Assembly: GCA_964636495.1 (NCBI GenBank)
Contig: CAZWSL010000001.1
Location: forward strand, 1-64,000
DNA length: 64,000 nucleotides
Source of the DNA: Desulfobacula sp964636495
GTDB taxonomy: Bacteria; Desulfobacterota; Desulfobacteria; Desulfobacterales; Desulfobacteraceae
Direction of reading: 5' to 3'
Below are positions 14,388-22,631 of the stretch, piece by piece (positions within the stretch are counted from its first letter, which is position 1; each line of letters starts with the position of its first letter). The position numbers and the translations under genes were made by a program. Below the pieces are notes generated by a model. It made no database searches. It was not told the origin of the DNA and was given only the letters and a program-made list of their open reading frames with translations.

Positions 14388-15980
14388 ATGAGTAGAAAAT
14401 CTTTAGAAATAAATGATATAAGCAAGACATCACCAATTTTAACCAAGGTGGATAATGAGGACCTTATGCCTCTGCCGTGGGATATTAAGGAAAAGGAATC
14501 CAAAGAGATAAAAGATGAGCTGAAAAAAGAGTATGCGTGTATCCTTGACGATGTCAGTGTTCTGAATATTCCAAGACCAAAAACAAAAGAAAAGGAACAG
14601 GAACTGGTTGACAAATTCTTAGCAGGAATGAAAAAAAGTTTTTCCAGGACAGATAACTGGACATTTCTCACCATGCTTGAAACTACCATGGAAAACTGTG
14701 CAAAATGTAATACCTGTTCAGATGCATGCCATCTTTATGAGGCAAGTGGTGAAAATGAGATGTACCGCCCGAATTACAGGACAGAAGTTTTTAGAAGAAT
14801 TTATAAAAAACATCTAAAAAAAGAGGTTCTTTCTGATTTCAGAAATGGTAAAGTTGATCTTAACTGGAGAACCATTGCACGTCTTGGAGAGTTGTCATAC
14901 AGATGCAATATCTGCAGAAGATGTGCCCAGGCTTGTCCAATCGGAGCTGATAATGCACTTGTTGCAAGGGAAATAAGAAAGATATTCAGCCAGGAGCTGG
15001 GTATTGCTCCTCCTGAGCTGCATGATTCAGGTTCTGTAAACCAGCTTAGAACAGGATCTTCAACCCAGATGACAGCAATGGTGGCCAAAGATAATGTTGA
15101 ATTTATCGATGAAGACTTTTCCGAAGAGACCGGATATGAATTCCATACTCCATGGGATGTAGAAGGCGCTGATATTCTTCTCATACATAATGCCGGTGAA
15201 ATCATGGCATGGCCTGATAACATTGCTGCTTTTTCCATTATTTTTGAAGCAGCCGGTCTCTCATGGACACTTTCAAGTGAAATCGCTGCCTATGACAGTA
15301 TTAATTACGGTGTTTTTTATGATGATGTACAATATGCAAGAACGGCTATTTTACATGCTCAGGCAGCAAAAAAGCTTGGGGTTAAAAAAATTGTTCTTGC
15401 TGAATGCGGTCATGCCCACAAAGCATTGACAGTCATTGCAGACAGAGTCCTTCCTGAAGGTTTGCAAACACCAAGAGAAAGCTGTTTCCCGATTTTAAGA
15501 GATATTGTAAAATCAGGGAAAATTAAATTTGATCCGTCAAGAAATAATTTCCCTGTTACTCTGCATGATCCCTGTAATGTTACACGGCTTATGGGAATTA
15601 TCAAACCTCAGCGTGAAATCATGGAAATACTTTGCCCTCAGTTCAGAGAAATGGCTCCAAATGGACCTCATAACTATTGCTGCGGCGGGGGAAGCGGATA
15701 TGCAATCATGCACAGGAATAATATTGGAGACTGGAGAAATAAAGTAACAGGCAGGAAAAAGATTTCTCAGATTTTAAATGCATTTTCTGACTCGCGGGGG
15801 CCTGATATTCAAAAATATGTATGTGCGCCATGCTCGAACTGCAAAGGACAGATAAGAGATATTATTGAAGGTTATGAACTGCTTGATAAAGAACAGCTTA
15901 CCTATGGAGGGATTGTTGAACTGATTGTTAATGCGATGGTTGATGTTAATCCTGGCTTTATCAACTGGGAAGAATTCTAG
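14388..15980 (+). CDS. HdrD/TmcB-like iron-sulfur protein (two [4Fe-4S], CCG domain)
   Basis: The 530-residue cytoplasmic subunit carries two ferredoxin-type clusters, Cys104/107/110/114 and Cys173/176/179/183 (the latter followed by Pro). Its C-terminal half resembles two cysteine-rich CCG domains. The second is complete (HDPCN, YCCGGGSG, CAPCSNCKG) and would hold the noncubane cluster of heterodisulfide-reductase-type proteins. The first lacks most cysteines but keeps ECGHAHKA. It likely passes electrons between a soluble donor and menaquinone through the membrane partner encoded just upstream. In relatives that oxidise acyl-CoAs the donor is reduced ETF, whereas in Tmc it is a cytochrome. 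Neither partner gene is adjacent here. Confidence 0.82.
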   Translation: MSRKSLEINDISKTSPILTKVDNEDLMPLPWDIKEKESKEIKDELKKEYACILDDVSVLNIPRPKTKEKEQELVDKFLAGMKKSFSRTDNWTFLTMLETTMENCAKCNTCSDACHLYEASGENEMYRPNYRTEVFRRIYKKHLKKEVLSDFRNGKVDLNWRTIARLGELSYRCNICRRCAQACPIGADNALVAREIRKIFSQELGIAPPELHDSGSVNQLRTGSSTQMTAMVAKDNVEFIDEDFSEETGYEFHTPWDVEGADILLIHNAGEIMAWPDNIAAFSIIFEAAGLSWTLSSEIAAYDSINYGVFYDDVQYARTAILHAQAAKKLGVKKIVLAECGHAHKALTVIADRVLPEGLQTPRESCFPILRDIVKSGKIKFDPSRNNFPVTLHDPCNVTRLMGIIKPQREIMEILCPQFREMAPNGPHNYCCGGGSGYAIMHRNNIGDWRNKVTGRKKISQILNAFSDSRGPDIQKYVCAPCSNCKGQIRDIIEGYELLDKEQLTYGGIVELIVNAMVDVNPGFINWEEF

Positions 15981-16041
15981 CAATACGCAACCCTGTTTTA
16001 TCATGGGCGGTTCACTCCTTTAGATCCGTCCAAAATAGTGT

Positions 16042-16133
16042 GGGACTGGCTTTTGTTATTAATATTATCGTTAATAATACCAAATTTAATTACATTTATC
16101 AGATACGATAAAAACAATACAAAAGCCAGTCCC
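16042..16133 (+). other. 92-base structured inverted repeat, possible RNA element or elaborate terminator
   Basis: GGGACTGGCTTTTGT (16042-16056) is matched perfectly by ACAAAAGCCAGTCCC (16119-16133). The 62 bases between them can form two further hairpins, TATTAA/TTAATA (16057-16076) and TTTATC-N6-GATAAA (16095-16112), giving a multi-branched junction. It lies between the iron-sulfur gene and a receiver gene 70 bp further on. It may terminate or attenuate transcription, or be a small mobile repeat. No uridine tract follows. Confidence 0.55.
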
Positions 16134-16205
16134 TGATTAAGATGTCACATGTTGAGTGATTATTTATCAATATTTAATTTTTAATTACCAAAGAGAGGAG
16201 CAGAT

Positions 16206-16727
16206 ATGACAAAAGCATCTGAAAAAACAGTACTTGTAGTTGATGATGAGCCTGATGTACGCGAGTTTTTATCAACATGCCTGAAAGATGCAGGTTTCCA
16301 GGTTAAAACAGCAGGTGATGGTGTTGACGGACTGGAAAAAATTGAAAAATATATGCCTGATCTCGTTACAGTTGACATGGTAATGCCGAGACGCTCCGGT
16401 ATTAATCTTATTCGCAAACTGAAAAAAGACAATGAAACTGCAAATATCCCGGTGATTGTTATCACCGCACATGCCAATGATGAATTCGGCAAGAAAGATA
16501 TCAGTAAATTTGATGGATTTGCAACTCATCTTAAACCCCGATATATAATGGAAAAGCCCATCACGCCGTCCAGTTTGATAAAAGCCATATGCAATATTCT
16601 GGATGTAGAGTCTGTTGAGGAGAATATTGAGCGGAAAAAGAGCCATGAGTATGATTCAGTAATGGACGCCCTTAAAAAAGCTGATAAGGCAACCATAGAA
16701 AAAATTTCGCAGATGCTGAACAGTTAA
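16206..16727 (+). CDS. Receiver protein with helical tail
   Basis: The product is 173 residues. The receiver occupies about 8-135, with DDE (13-15), phosphoacceptor Asp57 in TVDMVMP, Thr in IVITAHA, and Lys in MEKP. About 35 charged residues follow (EENIERKKSHEYDSVMDALKK and onward), which look like an amphipathic helix and could be an interaction arm. There is no DNA-binding domain. It has an AGAGGAG ribosome binding site. It is separated from the HdrD-like gene by the structured repeat, so it may be a read-through member of the same transcript. A strong two-way terminator follows. Confidence 0.83.
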   Translation: MTKASEKTVLVVDDEPDVREFLSTCLKDAGFQVKTAGDGVDGLEKIEKYMPDLVTVDMVMPRRSGINLIRKLKKDNETANIPVIVITAHANDEFGKKDISKFDGFATHLKPRYIMEKPITPSSLIKAICNILDVESVEENIERKKSHEYDSVMDALKKADKATIEKISQMLNS

Positions 16728-16773
16728 AATTTTAACTGTGCACGTAAAGAAAAAATAATTTATTAAGTAGTCG

Positions 16774-16843
16774 TTTCAGGGGCAGGAGGGTGTGCCTGCT
16801 GAAATCAGTGCCCGAATAAAAGATCAAACACTTTATTCGGGCA
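16774..16843. terminator. Bidirectional terminator between convergent genes
   Basis: TGCCCGAATAAA (16809-16820) pairs perfectly with TTTATTCGGGCA (16832-16843) around an 11-base loop, with A/T runs on both arms that suit termination in either direction. A weaker bulged hairpin (TTTCA..GCAGG / CCTGC.TGAAA, 16774-16804) precedes it. Confidence 0.8.
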
Positions 16844-16860
16844 TAAGATAGATTTAAAGG

Positions 16861-17514
16861 TCAAGATGTTTTTAAAACCGCCAATCCCTTTGTTAATTCA
16901 AGTAATACACCCAATCCCTCTTTAACTTTTTCATCATTCATGGATACAAGCATTGAAAAAGGACCAGCAGGTTTTGCAGCATCAATATCAACAGATCCGG
17001 GAAGCCTGGATGTTTTTTCCAGGAGATCTAAAGATTCTGACGATGCCAAATCCAGCAGTATACCTGTAAGACGTACAATTCCATCAGCAATCTGCTGGAA
17101 TTCTTCTGCGGTATACGTTTTTCCTATTTTTTTAAGGGTCTGCAGAAAGATACCAGCAATTTGAAAAACATTGTCCTGTTCTAATTCGTCAAGAGAGTGT
17201 ATGATTTGCGGGAAAGTGCTTTTCAGTAGAGGCTCTGCCATAATAGTAAAATCAATGATATTTTTCAGCATATCGATTGAGTAGTTTAAATTGTTAATAT
17301 TTCGTAAAGCTTTTTTTATGAAAAATATTAAATCCTCCAGTTGAAAATCAGCTTCAATATCAGCCAGTTCTTTTATCAGATAAAGAACAGCTTCATTCAT
17401 TCTTGGTGCGAGCTCCATTTTTAACTCCCTTATGGAGGCTGCTGATTCGACAATAGGATCGATTTTATTTTCTAGACGTTCTAAACGCTCAAGAATTTTT
17501 TCCTCGTTTGTCAT
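16861..17514 (-). CDS. DUF1641-family protein
   Basis: The start at 17514 has AAAGGAGG eight bases upstream and gives 217 residues. The protein is largely helical, with heptad-like stretches (EEKILERLERLENKI) and a C-terminal part (MNDEKVKEGLGVLLELTKGLAVL) typical of DUF1641. No cofactor motif is visible. This family is regularly encoded beside SQR-like or NADH-dependent flavoproteins, as here: the flavoprotein stop is only 13 bp upstream, so the two are translated together. It is probably an accessory or subunit of that oxidoreductase. The molecular function is unknown. Confidence 0.8.
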   Translation of the reverse strand: MTNEEKILERLERLENKIDPIVESAASIRELKMELAPRMNEAVLYLIKELADIEADFQLEDLIFFIKKALRNINNLNYSIDMLKNIIDFTIMAEPLLKSTFPQIIHSLDELEQDNVFQIAGIFLQTLKKIGKTYTAEEFQQIADGIVRLTGILLDLASSESLDLLEKTSRLPGSVDIDAAKPAGPFSMLVSMNDEKVKEGLGVLLELTKGLAVLKTS

Positions 17515-17527
17515 GGGGTTACCTCCT

Positions 17528-18763
17528 TTATGAAGCACTCTGACGGATTTTACCGGCAAGATTCATTTGAGGTTCCAATGGCAGATCCAGGCCCTTCATC
17601 ATAAGGTTCCAATAGACCCATCTAAACATCATTTTCCCCCAGTGATTACTGAGACTCTCTTTTAAAAGGCTGAATGGTCCCATGCCAGGAAAGGGGAATT
17701 TACCAGGCAGCGGCTCCACATCATAAGAGAAATCAAGTAAAATCGCTTTTTCAAATCCCGAGGCAAGGAAGCATGTGGCGTGTCCGTCAAATTTTGGAAG
17801 AGGTTCATAACCGTCCATCTCCCTTATAAGGTTTTCCACCATGGTATATGCCATATAGTGGGCAACAGAGCCTGCTTTTGATGTCGGCACATTGGTTGTA
17901 TCTCCGATAACAAATATTCTGTCATGGTTTTCAGCTTTTAATGTGTGATTGTCTGTTGGTACATATCCCACAGGATCACTCACTCCAGAATCAATCAGAC
18001 ACTTGTTACCCATATTGGGCGGTATGGATACAAGAAGATCATATCCAATTTTTTCTCCTTTGTGTGATTCAATGGTTTTTTCCCTGCCATTTACTTCAGC
18101 AAGATCAAAGTGGGAGACAACATTGATATTTTTCTTGGCAGTAAATTCTGCAAGGATTTTTGCAGCCACTGGTTTGGTAAAAACATTGTCAAGGGGAGTG
18201 ACAAATTCCAGCTGGACTTTATCTCTGACCCCGTTTACCTGGAAAAACCAGTCAGCCATAAATACAAACTCCAGAGGTGCAATGGGGCATTTATATGGGA
18301 TTTCAGCAATGTTTAATACAATTTTTCCTGAATTAAAGTATTTGAGTTTTTTAAACAGGGCATTGGCTCCTTCAAGAGTATAAAAATCAAACGTGTTTTT
18401 GCGCCAGTCATCAAGCATGCCATCTATTTCATCCGGAGCTATGTCACACCCGGTTGATATGACAAGCCAGTCATAATCATATGATCCTGCTTGGGTTTCA
18501 ACTCTTCTCTGATCAGGTTCAATTTTTACAATGGTGTCAACAATAAATTCAACTCCCTGGGGAATAAACTCTTTTTTGGGTTTAATCACATCTTTTTCAG
18601 TATATACCCCAAAGGGTATAAAAAGGTAACCCGCCTGGTAATGATGCCTTTCGTCCCTGTCAATAATTGTAATTTCAAGTTCAGATTCCGGAAATTTGTT
18701 CCTCAACATGTTGGCAACAATCGTACCGCCGGCACCAGCTCCTAAAATCAGTACTTTTTTCAT
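17528..18763 (-). CDS. Sulfide:quinone-oxidoreductase-like FAD flavoprotein
   Basis: The start at 18763 (ATG with AAAGGAG upstream) gives 411 residues. The N-terminal dinucleotide fold is GAGAGGTIVANML (8-20), followed by the DRDERHHYQAGYL segment characteristic of SQR and flavocytochrome c sulfide dehydrogenases. The FAD-contacting IFVIGDTTNVPTSKAGSVAHYM lies near 290-310. Cysteines occur in STGCD, PYKCPIAP and HATCFL, positions related to the redox cysteines of SQR-type enzymes. It may oxidise sulfide or a related sulfur species and feed the quinone pool, bound peripherally to the membrane. It is paired with DUF1641. An NAD(P)H-linked role cannot be excluded. Confidence 0.78.
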   Translation of the reverse strand: MKKVLILGAGAGGTIVANMLRNKFPESELEITIIDRDERHHYQAGYLFIPFGVYTEKDVIKPKKEFIPQGVEFIVDTIVKIEPDQRRVETQAGSYDYDWLVISTGCDIAPDEIDGMLDDWRKNTFDFYTLEGANALFKKLKYFNSGKIVLNIAEIPYKCPIAPLEFVFMADWFFQVNGVRDKVQLEFVTPLDNVFTKPVAAKILAEFTAKKNINVVSHFDLAEVNGREKTIESHKGEKIGYDLLVSIPPNMGNKCLIDSGVSDPVGYVPTDNHTLKAENHDRIFVIGDTTNVPTSKAGSVAHYMAYTMVENLIREMDGYEPLPKFDGHATCFLASGFEKAILLDFSYDVEPLPGKFPFPGMGPFSLLKESLSNHWGKMMFRWVYWNLMMKGLDLPLEPQMNLAGKIRQSAS

Positions 18764-18891
18764 TGTTTTCTCCTTTATGCTTTGATGTGAAAAAAATAGC
18801 AAACCATGTGTAATTTAAACATATCCTGTTCTTTTATCCCTTTAATAAAACAGATCATGGTTACTGGCTTAAAAAATGGCTGTTTAATTAA

Positions 18892-18906
18892 TGCCACAAT
18901 GTGGCA
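18892..18906. promoter_or_regulatory. 15-bp palindrome in the SQR/MFS divergent gap
   Basis: TGCCACA-A-TGTGGCA is a perfect inverted repeat (7+1+7) midway between the divergent flavoprotein and transporter genes, 129 and 111 bp from their starts. It is probably an operator for an unidentified regulator. Confidence 0.55.
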
Positions 18907-19016
18907 GTAGTTGCAAGTAGTTTTTATCATGAATCAAAAAAAAATTATAATTCATTTATTGAAACAGCAATAGAAAAGTTTTTACTTTAAAGATTATTTC
19001 TGATAGTTATCCTGGA

Positions 19017-20159
19017 ATGAAAACAGAACGATTTCAAACCGGCAGAGTAACATTGATTGCTTTTTCTCATTTTATTCATGATATCTATACAAGCTGTCTT
19101 GCTCCTTTACTTCCACTGATAATAGAAAAACTCTCATTAACCCTGAGCCAGGCAGGACTTTTATCTACAATTATGCAGGTCCCTGCTCTGTTTAATCCTT
19201 TTATAGGGTTATTCGCTGATAACAAAGGTCTTGCACGTTGGCTGGTGATCCTTGCGCCTACGTTGACAGCACTGCCGATGAGTTTTCTTTTAATTACCTC
19301 GTCATATCATATGCTTATGATTTTTCTTTTTATGGCAGGTATCAGCGTGGCTCTGTATCATGTTCCATCCCCTGTTCTGATCGCTCAATATTCAGGCAGT
19401 AGAAAAGGGCGTGGCATGAGTATCTACATGACCGGAGGAGAAGCTGCCAGAGCTGTGGGCCCCGTGTTTGCTGTTGCAGCGGTGACAACTCTTGGAGCAG
19501 ACCATTTTTATATGATAGTATGCTTTGCCATATTAACCTCTGTTTTATTATATTTTACTCTTGAAAAAGAGGAAGAGAAAACGTCAATCAAGAAAAACAG
19601 TTCCTTAAAAGAATCGTTTAAGGAGATTAAGCATGTGCTTCTCCCACTTGCCGGGATAATCTCTGCAAGAGCATTTATGCATGCATCCATGGGGATTTTT
19701 CTCACCGTCCTGGTAGAGAAGGAGACCAACAGTCTCTGGCTAGGTGGAGCAGCTCTTACATTGTATGAAGCCTTTGGCGTAGTCGGCGTTTTGACTGCTG
19801 GAACGTTCAGTGACTGGCTAGGCAGACAGAGGGTGCTGTTCTGGGTGTTGATTATTGCACCGGCAGCCGTTCTGGGATTTGTCTATACCAGTGGAATTTT
19901 ACAGATAATCATGCTTGCAGTTACAGGATTCACTGTTCTCTCAACAACTCCTGTCATGCTGGCGATTATCCAGGAAAATGCAAAAAATAATCCTGCTGCA
20001 GCAAATGGTCTGTTCATGATGACCTCTTTTGCTGTAAGGGCTGCAGCCGTTTTTTTTGCAGGAATAATCGGTGATATTGCAGGGCTTGAAAATATGTTTA
20101 TCATATGTGCGGTGATTGGATTTTTTGCAGTTCCTTTTTTACTAAAACTTAAAAATTAA
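19017..20159 (+). CDS. MFS transporter (Fsr-like)
   Basis: This 380-residue, roughly 12-helix major facilitator protein opens with TLIAFSHFIHDIYTSCLAPLLP, similar to the fosmidomycin-resistance-type (Fsr) group. It has an ARWLVILAP segment after helix 2 and a charged central loop (EKEEEKTSIKKNSSLKESFKEIKH, about 182-205) between the two bundles. The substrate is unknown. It is the first gene after a divergent gap holding a 15-bp palindrome and is followed 20 bp later by the DUF4438 gene. It may export a metabolite or toxic compound. The ribosome binding site is weak (CCTGGA). Confidence 0.82.
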   Translation: MKTERFQTGRVTLIAFSHFIHDIYTSCLAPLLPLIIEKLSLTLSQAGLLSTIMQVPALFNPFIGLFADNKGLARWLVILAPTLTALPMSFLLITSSYHMLMIFLFMAGISVALYHVPSPVLIAQYSGSRKGRGMSIYMTGGEAARAVGPVFAVAAVTTLGADHFYMIVCFAILTSVLLYFTLEKEEEKTSIKKNSSLKESFKEIKHVLLPLAGIISARAFMHASMGIFLTVLVEKETNSLWLGGAALTLYEAFGVVGVLTAGTFSDWLGRQRVLFWVLIIAPAAVLGFVYTSGILQIIMLAVTGFTVLSTTPVMLAIIQENAKNNPAAANGLFMMTSFAVRAAAVFFAGIIGDIAGLENMFIICAVIGFFAVPFLLKLKN

Positions 20160-20179
20160 CTTATGGTAAGGAAATTATA

Positions 20180-21088
20180 ATGATTCGAACAAATAAAAGT
20201 CAGCTTGTTCAGGTTGCCATGCAGTGCAAACCAGGGCCCCCAAGAATAATACCTGGCTGGAAAGTGGATAATAAGGGTAAACCGTTTATTCTTCCTGGTA
20301 TCGGAGGTATTACCTTTAATGTTAGGGTTGGAGATAAGGCTGTCGGGCTTGCAGGAGATCATATAGAACCGGGTGTTTCATGTTCTGCCAACAGTGAAAA
20401 GCCTTTTGACTTCCCAAATAATTCTCTTCAGTTATTTTCATGCATTGGAAATGAAGCAATAGTTGTATCAGGAGATGCAAAAGGCGAAAAAGGGATAGTG
20501 ACAGGCCATCATGGGGGTTCAGAACATATAATGGTTGATTTTCCCCGAAATGTTTTAAAACAGCTTACCTATGATGATAAAATAATGATCAGAACCGTAG
20601 GGCAGGGTTTAAAATTAATTGATTACCCTGATATTAAATTGTATAATCTGGATCCGGGCCTGCTGGAAAAAATGAATATAAAATCAACAGAGAACAGCAA
20701 ACTTAAAGAAAATATTAAAAAAATTATCAAAGTACCCGTAACAACTATTGTGCCAGCCCAATGCATGGGTTCTGGTCTTGGTGCTGCCCATACTGCAGCA
20801 GGAGATTATGATATAATGACAAGTGATCCTGAAACTGTTAAAGAGTTTAAACTGGATAAACTCAGGTTTGGCGATTTTGTTGCACTGCTGGACCACGATA
20901 ATTCTTATGGAAGATCATACTTGAAAGGTGCAGTGAGCATTGGGGTTGTGGTTCATTCAGACTGCCTGCTCGCAGGTCATGGACCAGGAGTTTCTACTTT
21001 AATGACCTGTTCGAAACCTGTAATTGAACCTGTGCTGGATGCCAAAGCCAATATAGCGGACCTTTTAAACATCGGTACAAAAAGGTAG
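20180..21088 (+). CDS. DUF4438-family protein
   Basis: The 302-residue soluble protein has several conserved glycine/histidine clusters: AGDHIEPGVSCSAN, DAKGEKGIVTGHHGG, and the C-terminal GHGPGVSTLMT. CxGSGLGAAHTAAGDYDI and DHDNSYGRSYLKGAVSIGVV are typical of DUF4438. Repeated small-domain sequences (gating of charged residues by GDxA/GD) suggest beta-rich domains and possibly metal binding through the histidines. The function is unknown. It is tightly packed between an MFS transporter (20-bp gap) and an RNA methyltransferase (19-bp gap). Confidence 0.8.
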   Translation: MIRTNKSQLVQVAMQCKPGPPRIIPGWKVDNKGKPFILPGIGGITFNVRVGDKAVGLAGDHIEPGVSCSANSEKPFDFPNNSLQLFSCIGNEAIVVSGDAKGEKGIVTGHHGGSEHIMVDFPRNVLKQLTYDDKIMIRTVGQGLKLIDYPDIKLYNLDPGLLEKMNIKSTENSKLKENIKKIIKVPVTTIVPAQCMGSGLGAAHTAAGDYDIMTSDPETVKEFKLDKLRFGDFVALLDHDNSYGRSYLKGAVSIGVVVHSDCLLAGHGPGVSTLMTCSKPVIEPVLDAKANIADLLNIGTKR

Positions 21089-21107
21089 AGAAAATTAAGG
21101 AAAAATT

Positions 21108-22313
21108 TTGAATAAAGGCAGAACAACAATTCTCCAGAAAGGGAAGGGGAAATCAAGAAAAAAGGCAAAATTTGAGTATCTCTATGAAAAAGAATCTCAA
21201 TATTTTGCACAGGTTGCTGAAAACATAAAAGATATTGCCTTAAAAGAGCTTGAAAATCTGGGGGCTTCTGATCTCCAGTCTGTTTTTCGTGGTATCTGGT
21301 TCAAGGCATCAAAAAAAGATTTTTATAGAATAAATTATTATTCAAGACTGGTTTCAAGAATCCTTGCGCCACTTATCCGGTTTGAGTGCCATGATAAGGA
21401 TGAGTTGTATAAAACTGCAAAAAAAATCAAGTGGGAAGAGTTTTTAACCCATAGAAAAACATTTTCCATTACAGCTAATGTATCAGAATCAGAAATTACA
21501 CACTCAAATTTTGCCGGATTGAGAGTTAAAGATGCTATAGCAGACTATTTCAGGGATCGATCAAGTAAGCGACCGAATGTGGATCCACAGAATCCATATA
21601 TCATCATCAATATTCATATTCATAAAAATCTGGCAACCATTTCAATTGATGCATCGGGAGGCCCTCTGCATAAGCGCGGATACAGGGAGGAATCCGTATC
21701 AGCACCCATGCAGGAAACCGTTGCAGCCTCTATTATATATTTATCAGAATGGGATGGCACGAAACCGCTGTATGACCCCATGTGCGGATCCGGTACGCTT
21801 TTGTGTGAAGCCCTGATGAAGCACTGCAGAGTGCCGGCACAGGTGTTCAGAACATGGTTTGGTTTTCAGCGGCTTCCTGATTTTGATGCCGTGCTTTGGG
21901 AACTGATAATAAAAGAGTCTCAGGATAATCTTGTGGAGCTTGGAGAGAATCTGATTTCCGGCAGTGATATCTCTGAGTATTCTGTAACAGCAGCAAAAAC
22001 GAATATTATGGGGTTACATTTTGGCAGTCAGATCAGGATTGAACAAAAGGATTTTAAAGATATTGCATCTCTTGAAAACCATGTGATTGTTGCCAATCCT
22101 CCATATGGCATCAGGATGGGCAGAGATCAGAATCTCAATCAATTTTATAAATCCCTTGGTCTTTTCCTGAAAAAGAGGTGTAAAAATTCAACTGCTTTTA
22201 TCTATTTTGGAGAGCCGAAATATATTAATAAACTACCCCTTGCGCCCTCCTGGAAACGGCCGATCAAAATCGGGGGGCTTGACGGCAAGCTTGTAAGATA
22301 TGATCTGTTCTGA
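21108..22313 (+). CDS. THUMP-domain class I RNA methyltransferase (RlmL/YpsC-like)
   Basis: Translation probably starts at the TTG at 21108 (AAGGAAA upstream), giving 401 residues. An N-terminal ferredoxin-like/THUMP part (about 25-185) is followed by a Rossmann methyltransferase with the SAM motif YDPMCGSGTL and the catalytic NPPYG motif (VANPPYGIRMG). By family it would methylate a guanine N2 of 23S rRNA, as RlmL and its relatives do. It lacks the second RlmK domain of the fused enterobacterial enzyme. A very basic N-terminus (KGRTTILQKGKGKSRKKAK) may help RNA binding. Confidence 0.85.
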   Translation: MNKGRTTILQKGKGKSRKKAKFEYLYEKESQYFAQVAENIKDIALKELENLGASDLQSVFRGIWFKASKKDFYRINYYSRLVSRILAPLIRFECHDKDELYKTAKKIKWEEFLTHRKTFSITANVSESEITHSNFAGLRVKDAIADYFRDRSSKRPNVDPQNPYIIINIHIHKNLATISIDASGGPLHKRGYREESVSAPMQETVAASIIYLSEWDGTKPLYDPMCGSGTLLCEALMKHCRVPAQVFRTWFGFQRLPDFDAVLWELIIKESQDNLVELGENLISGSDISEYSVTAAKTNIMGLHFGSQIRIEQKDFKDIASLENHVIVANPPYGIRMGRDQNLNQFYKSLGLFLKKRCKNSTAFIYFGEPKYINKLPLAPSWKRPIKIGGLDGKLVRYDLF

Positions 22314-22384
22314 TTATCAATCTGCAGGCAGGGTTATGACTAGAAACTTTTATAATTTTTATTGAATTCATATTGAGACTCAGA

Positions 22385-22552
22385 ATGAAAGATTCAGAAA
22401 CTGCCAGTAAATATACATGCAATGAATACAGAGAAGAGATGATCCTTCTCGGACTCCAGAGAAGGCTTGCCTCTGACGGTTTGTCCTGTAAAGAAAAAGA
22501 AAATATTAAAGAGGAAATTGCCAGAATTGAAAAACAGATGGGGATAGAGTGA
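22385..22552 (+). CDS. Small helical protein of unknown function
   Basis: The 55-residue product starts MKDSETASKYTCNEYREEM and continues with LLGLQRRLASDGLS..EKENIKEEIARIEKQMGIE, a short predicted helix-turn-helix hairpin rich in Glu, Lys and Arg. It lies in the 319-bp gap between the methyltransferase and the PEP/pyruvate-binding protein. The coding reading is supported by clean codon use and an end just before a spacer. Similar small proteins beginning with an NEYREEM-type segment occur in deltaproteobacterial genomes as I recall, but no function is known to me. Confidence 0.6.
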   Translation: MKDSETASKYTCNEYREEMILLGLQRRLASDGLSCKEKENIKEEIARIEKQMGIE

Positions 22553-22631
22553 AATTGTTATAGTTCCCGGATTAAAAATTTGACCAGCTGTGGCATTAGA
22601 ATAATTAAAACTGAAAATAGTGTGAGCTGCC

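Noticed and set aside
13463..15980. Respiratory nitrate reductase
   Set aside because: Only the cytochrome-b-like subunit resembles NarI; no molybdenum catalytic subunit, and the partner has CCG domains.
18902..18915. TGGCAGTAGTTGCA as a second sigma-54 promoter
   Set aside because: The GG and GC are separated by eight bases rather than ten, and the sequence overlaps a perfect palindrome that explains it better.
20180..20200. tRNA-like GATTCGAAC at the start of the DUF4438 gene
   Set aside because: No acceptor stem or anticodon arm around it; it lies in the first codons of a clear protein-coding gene.
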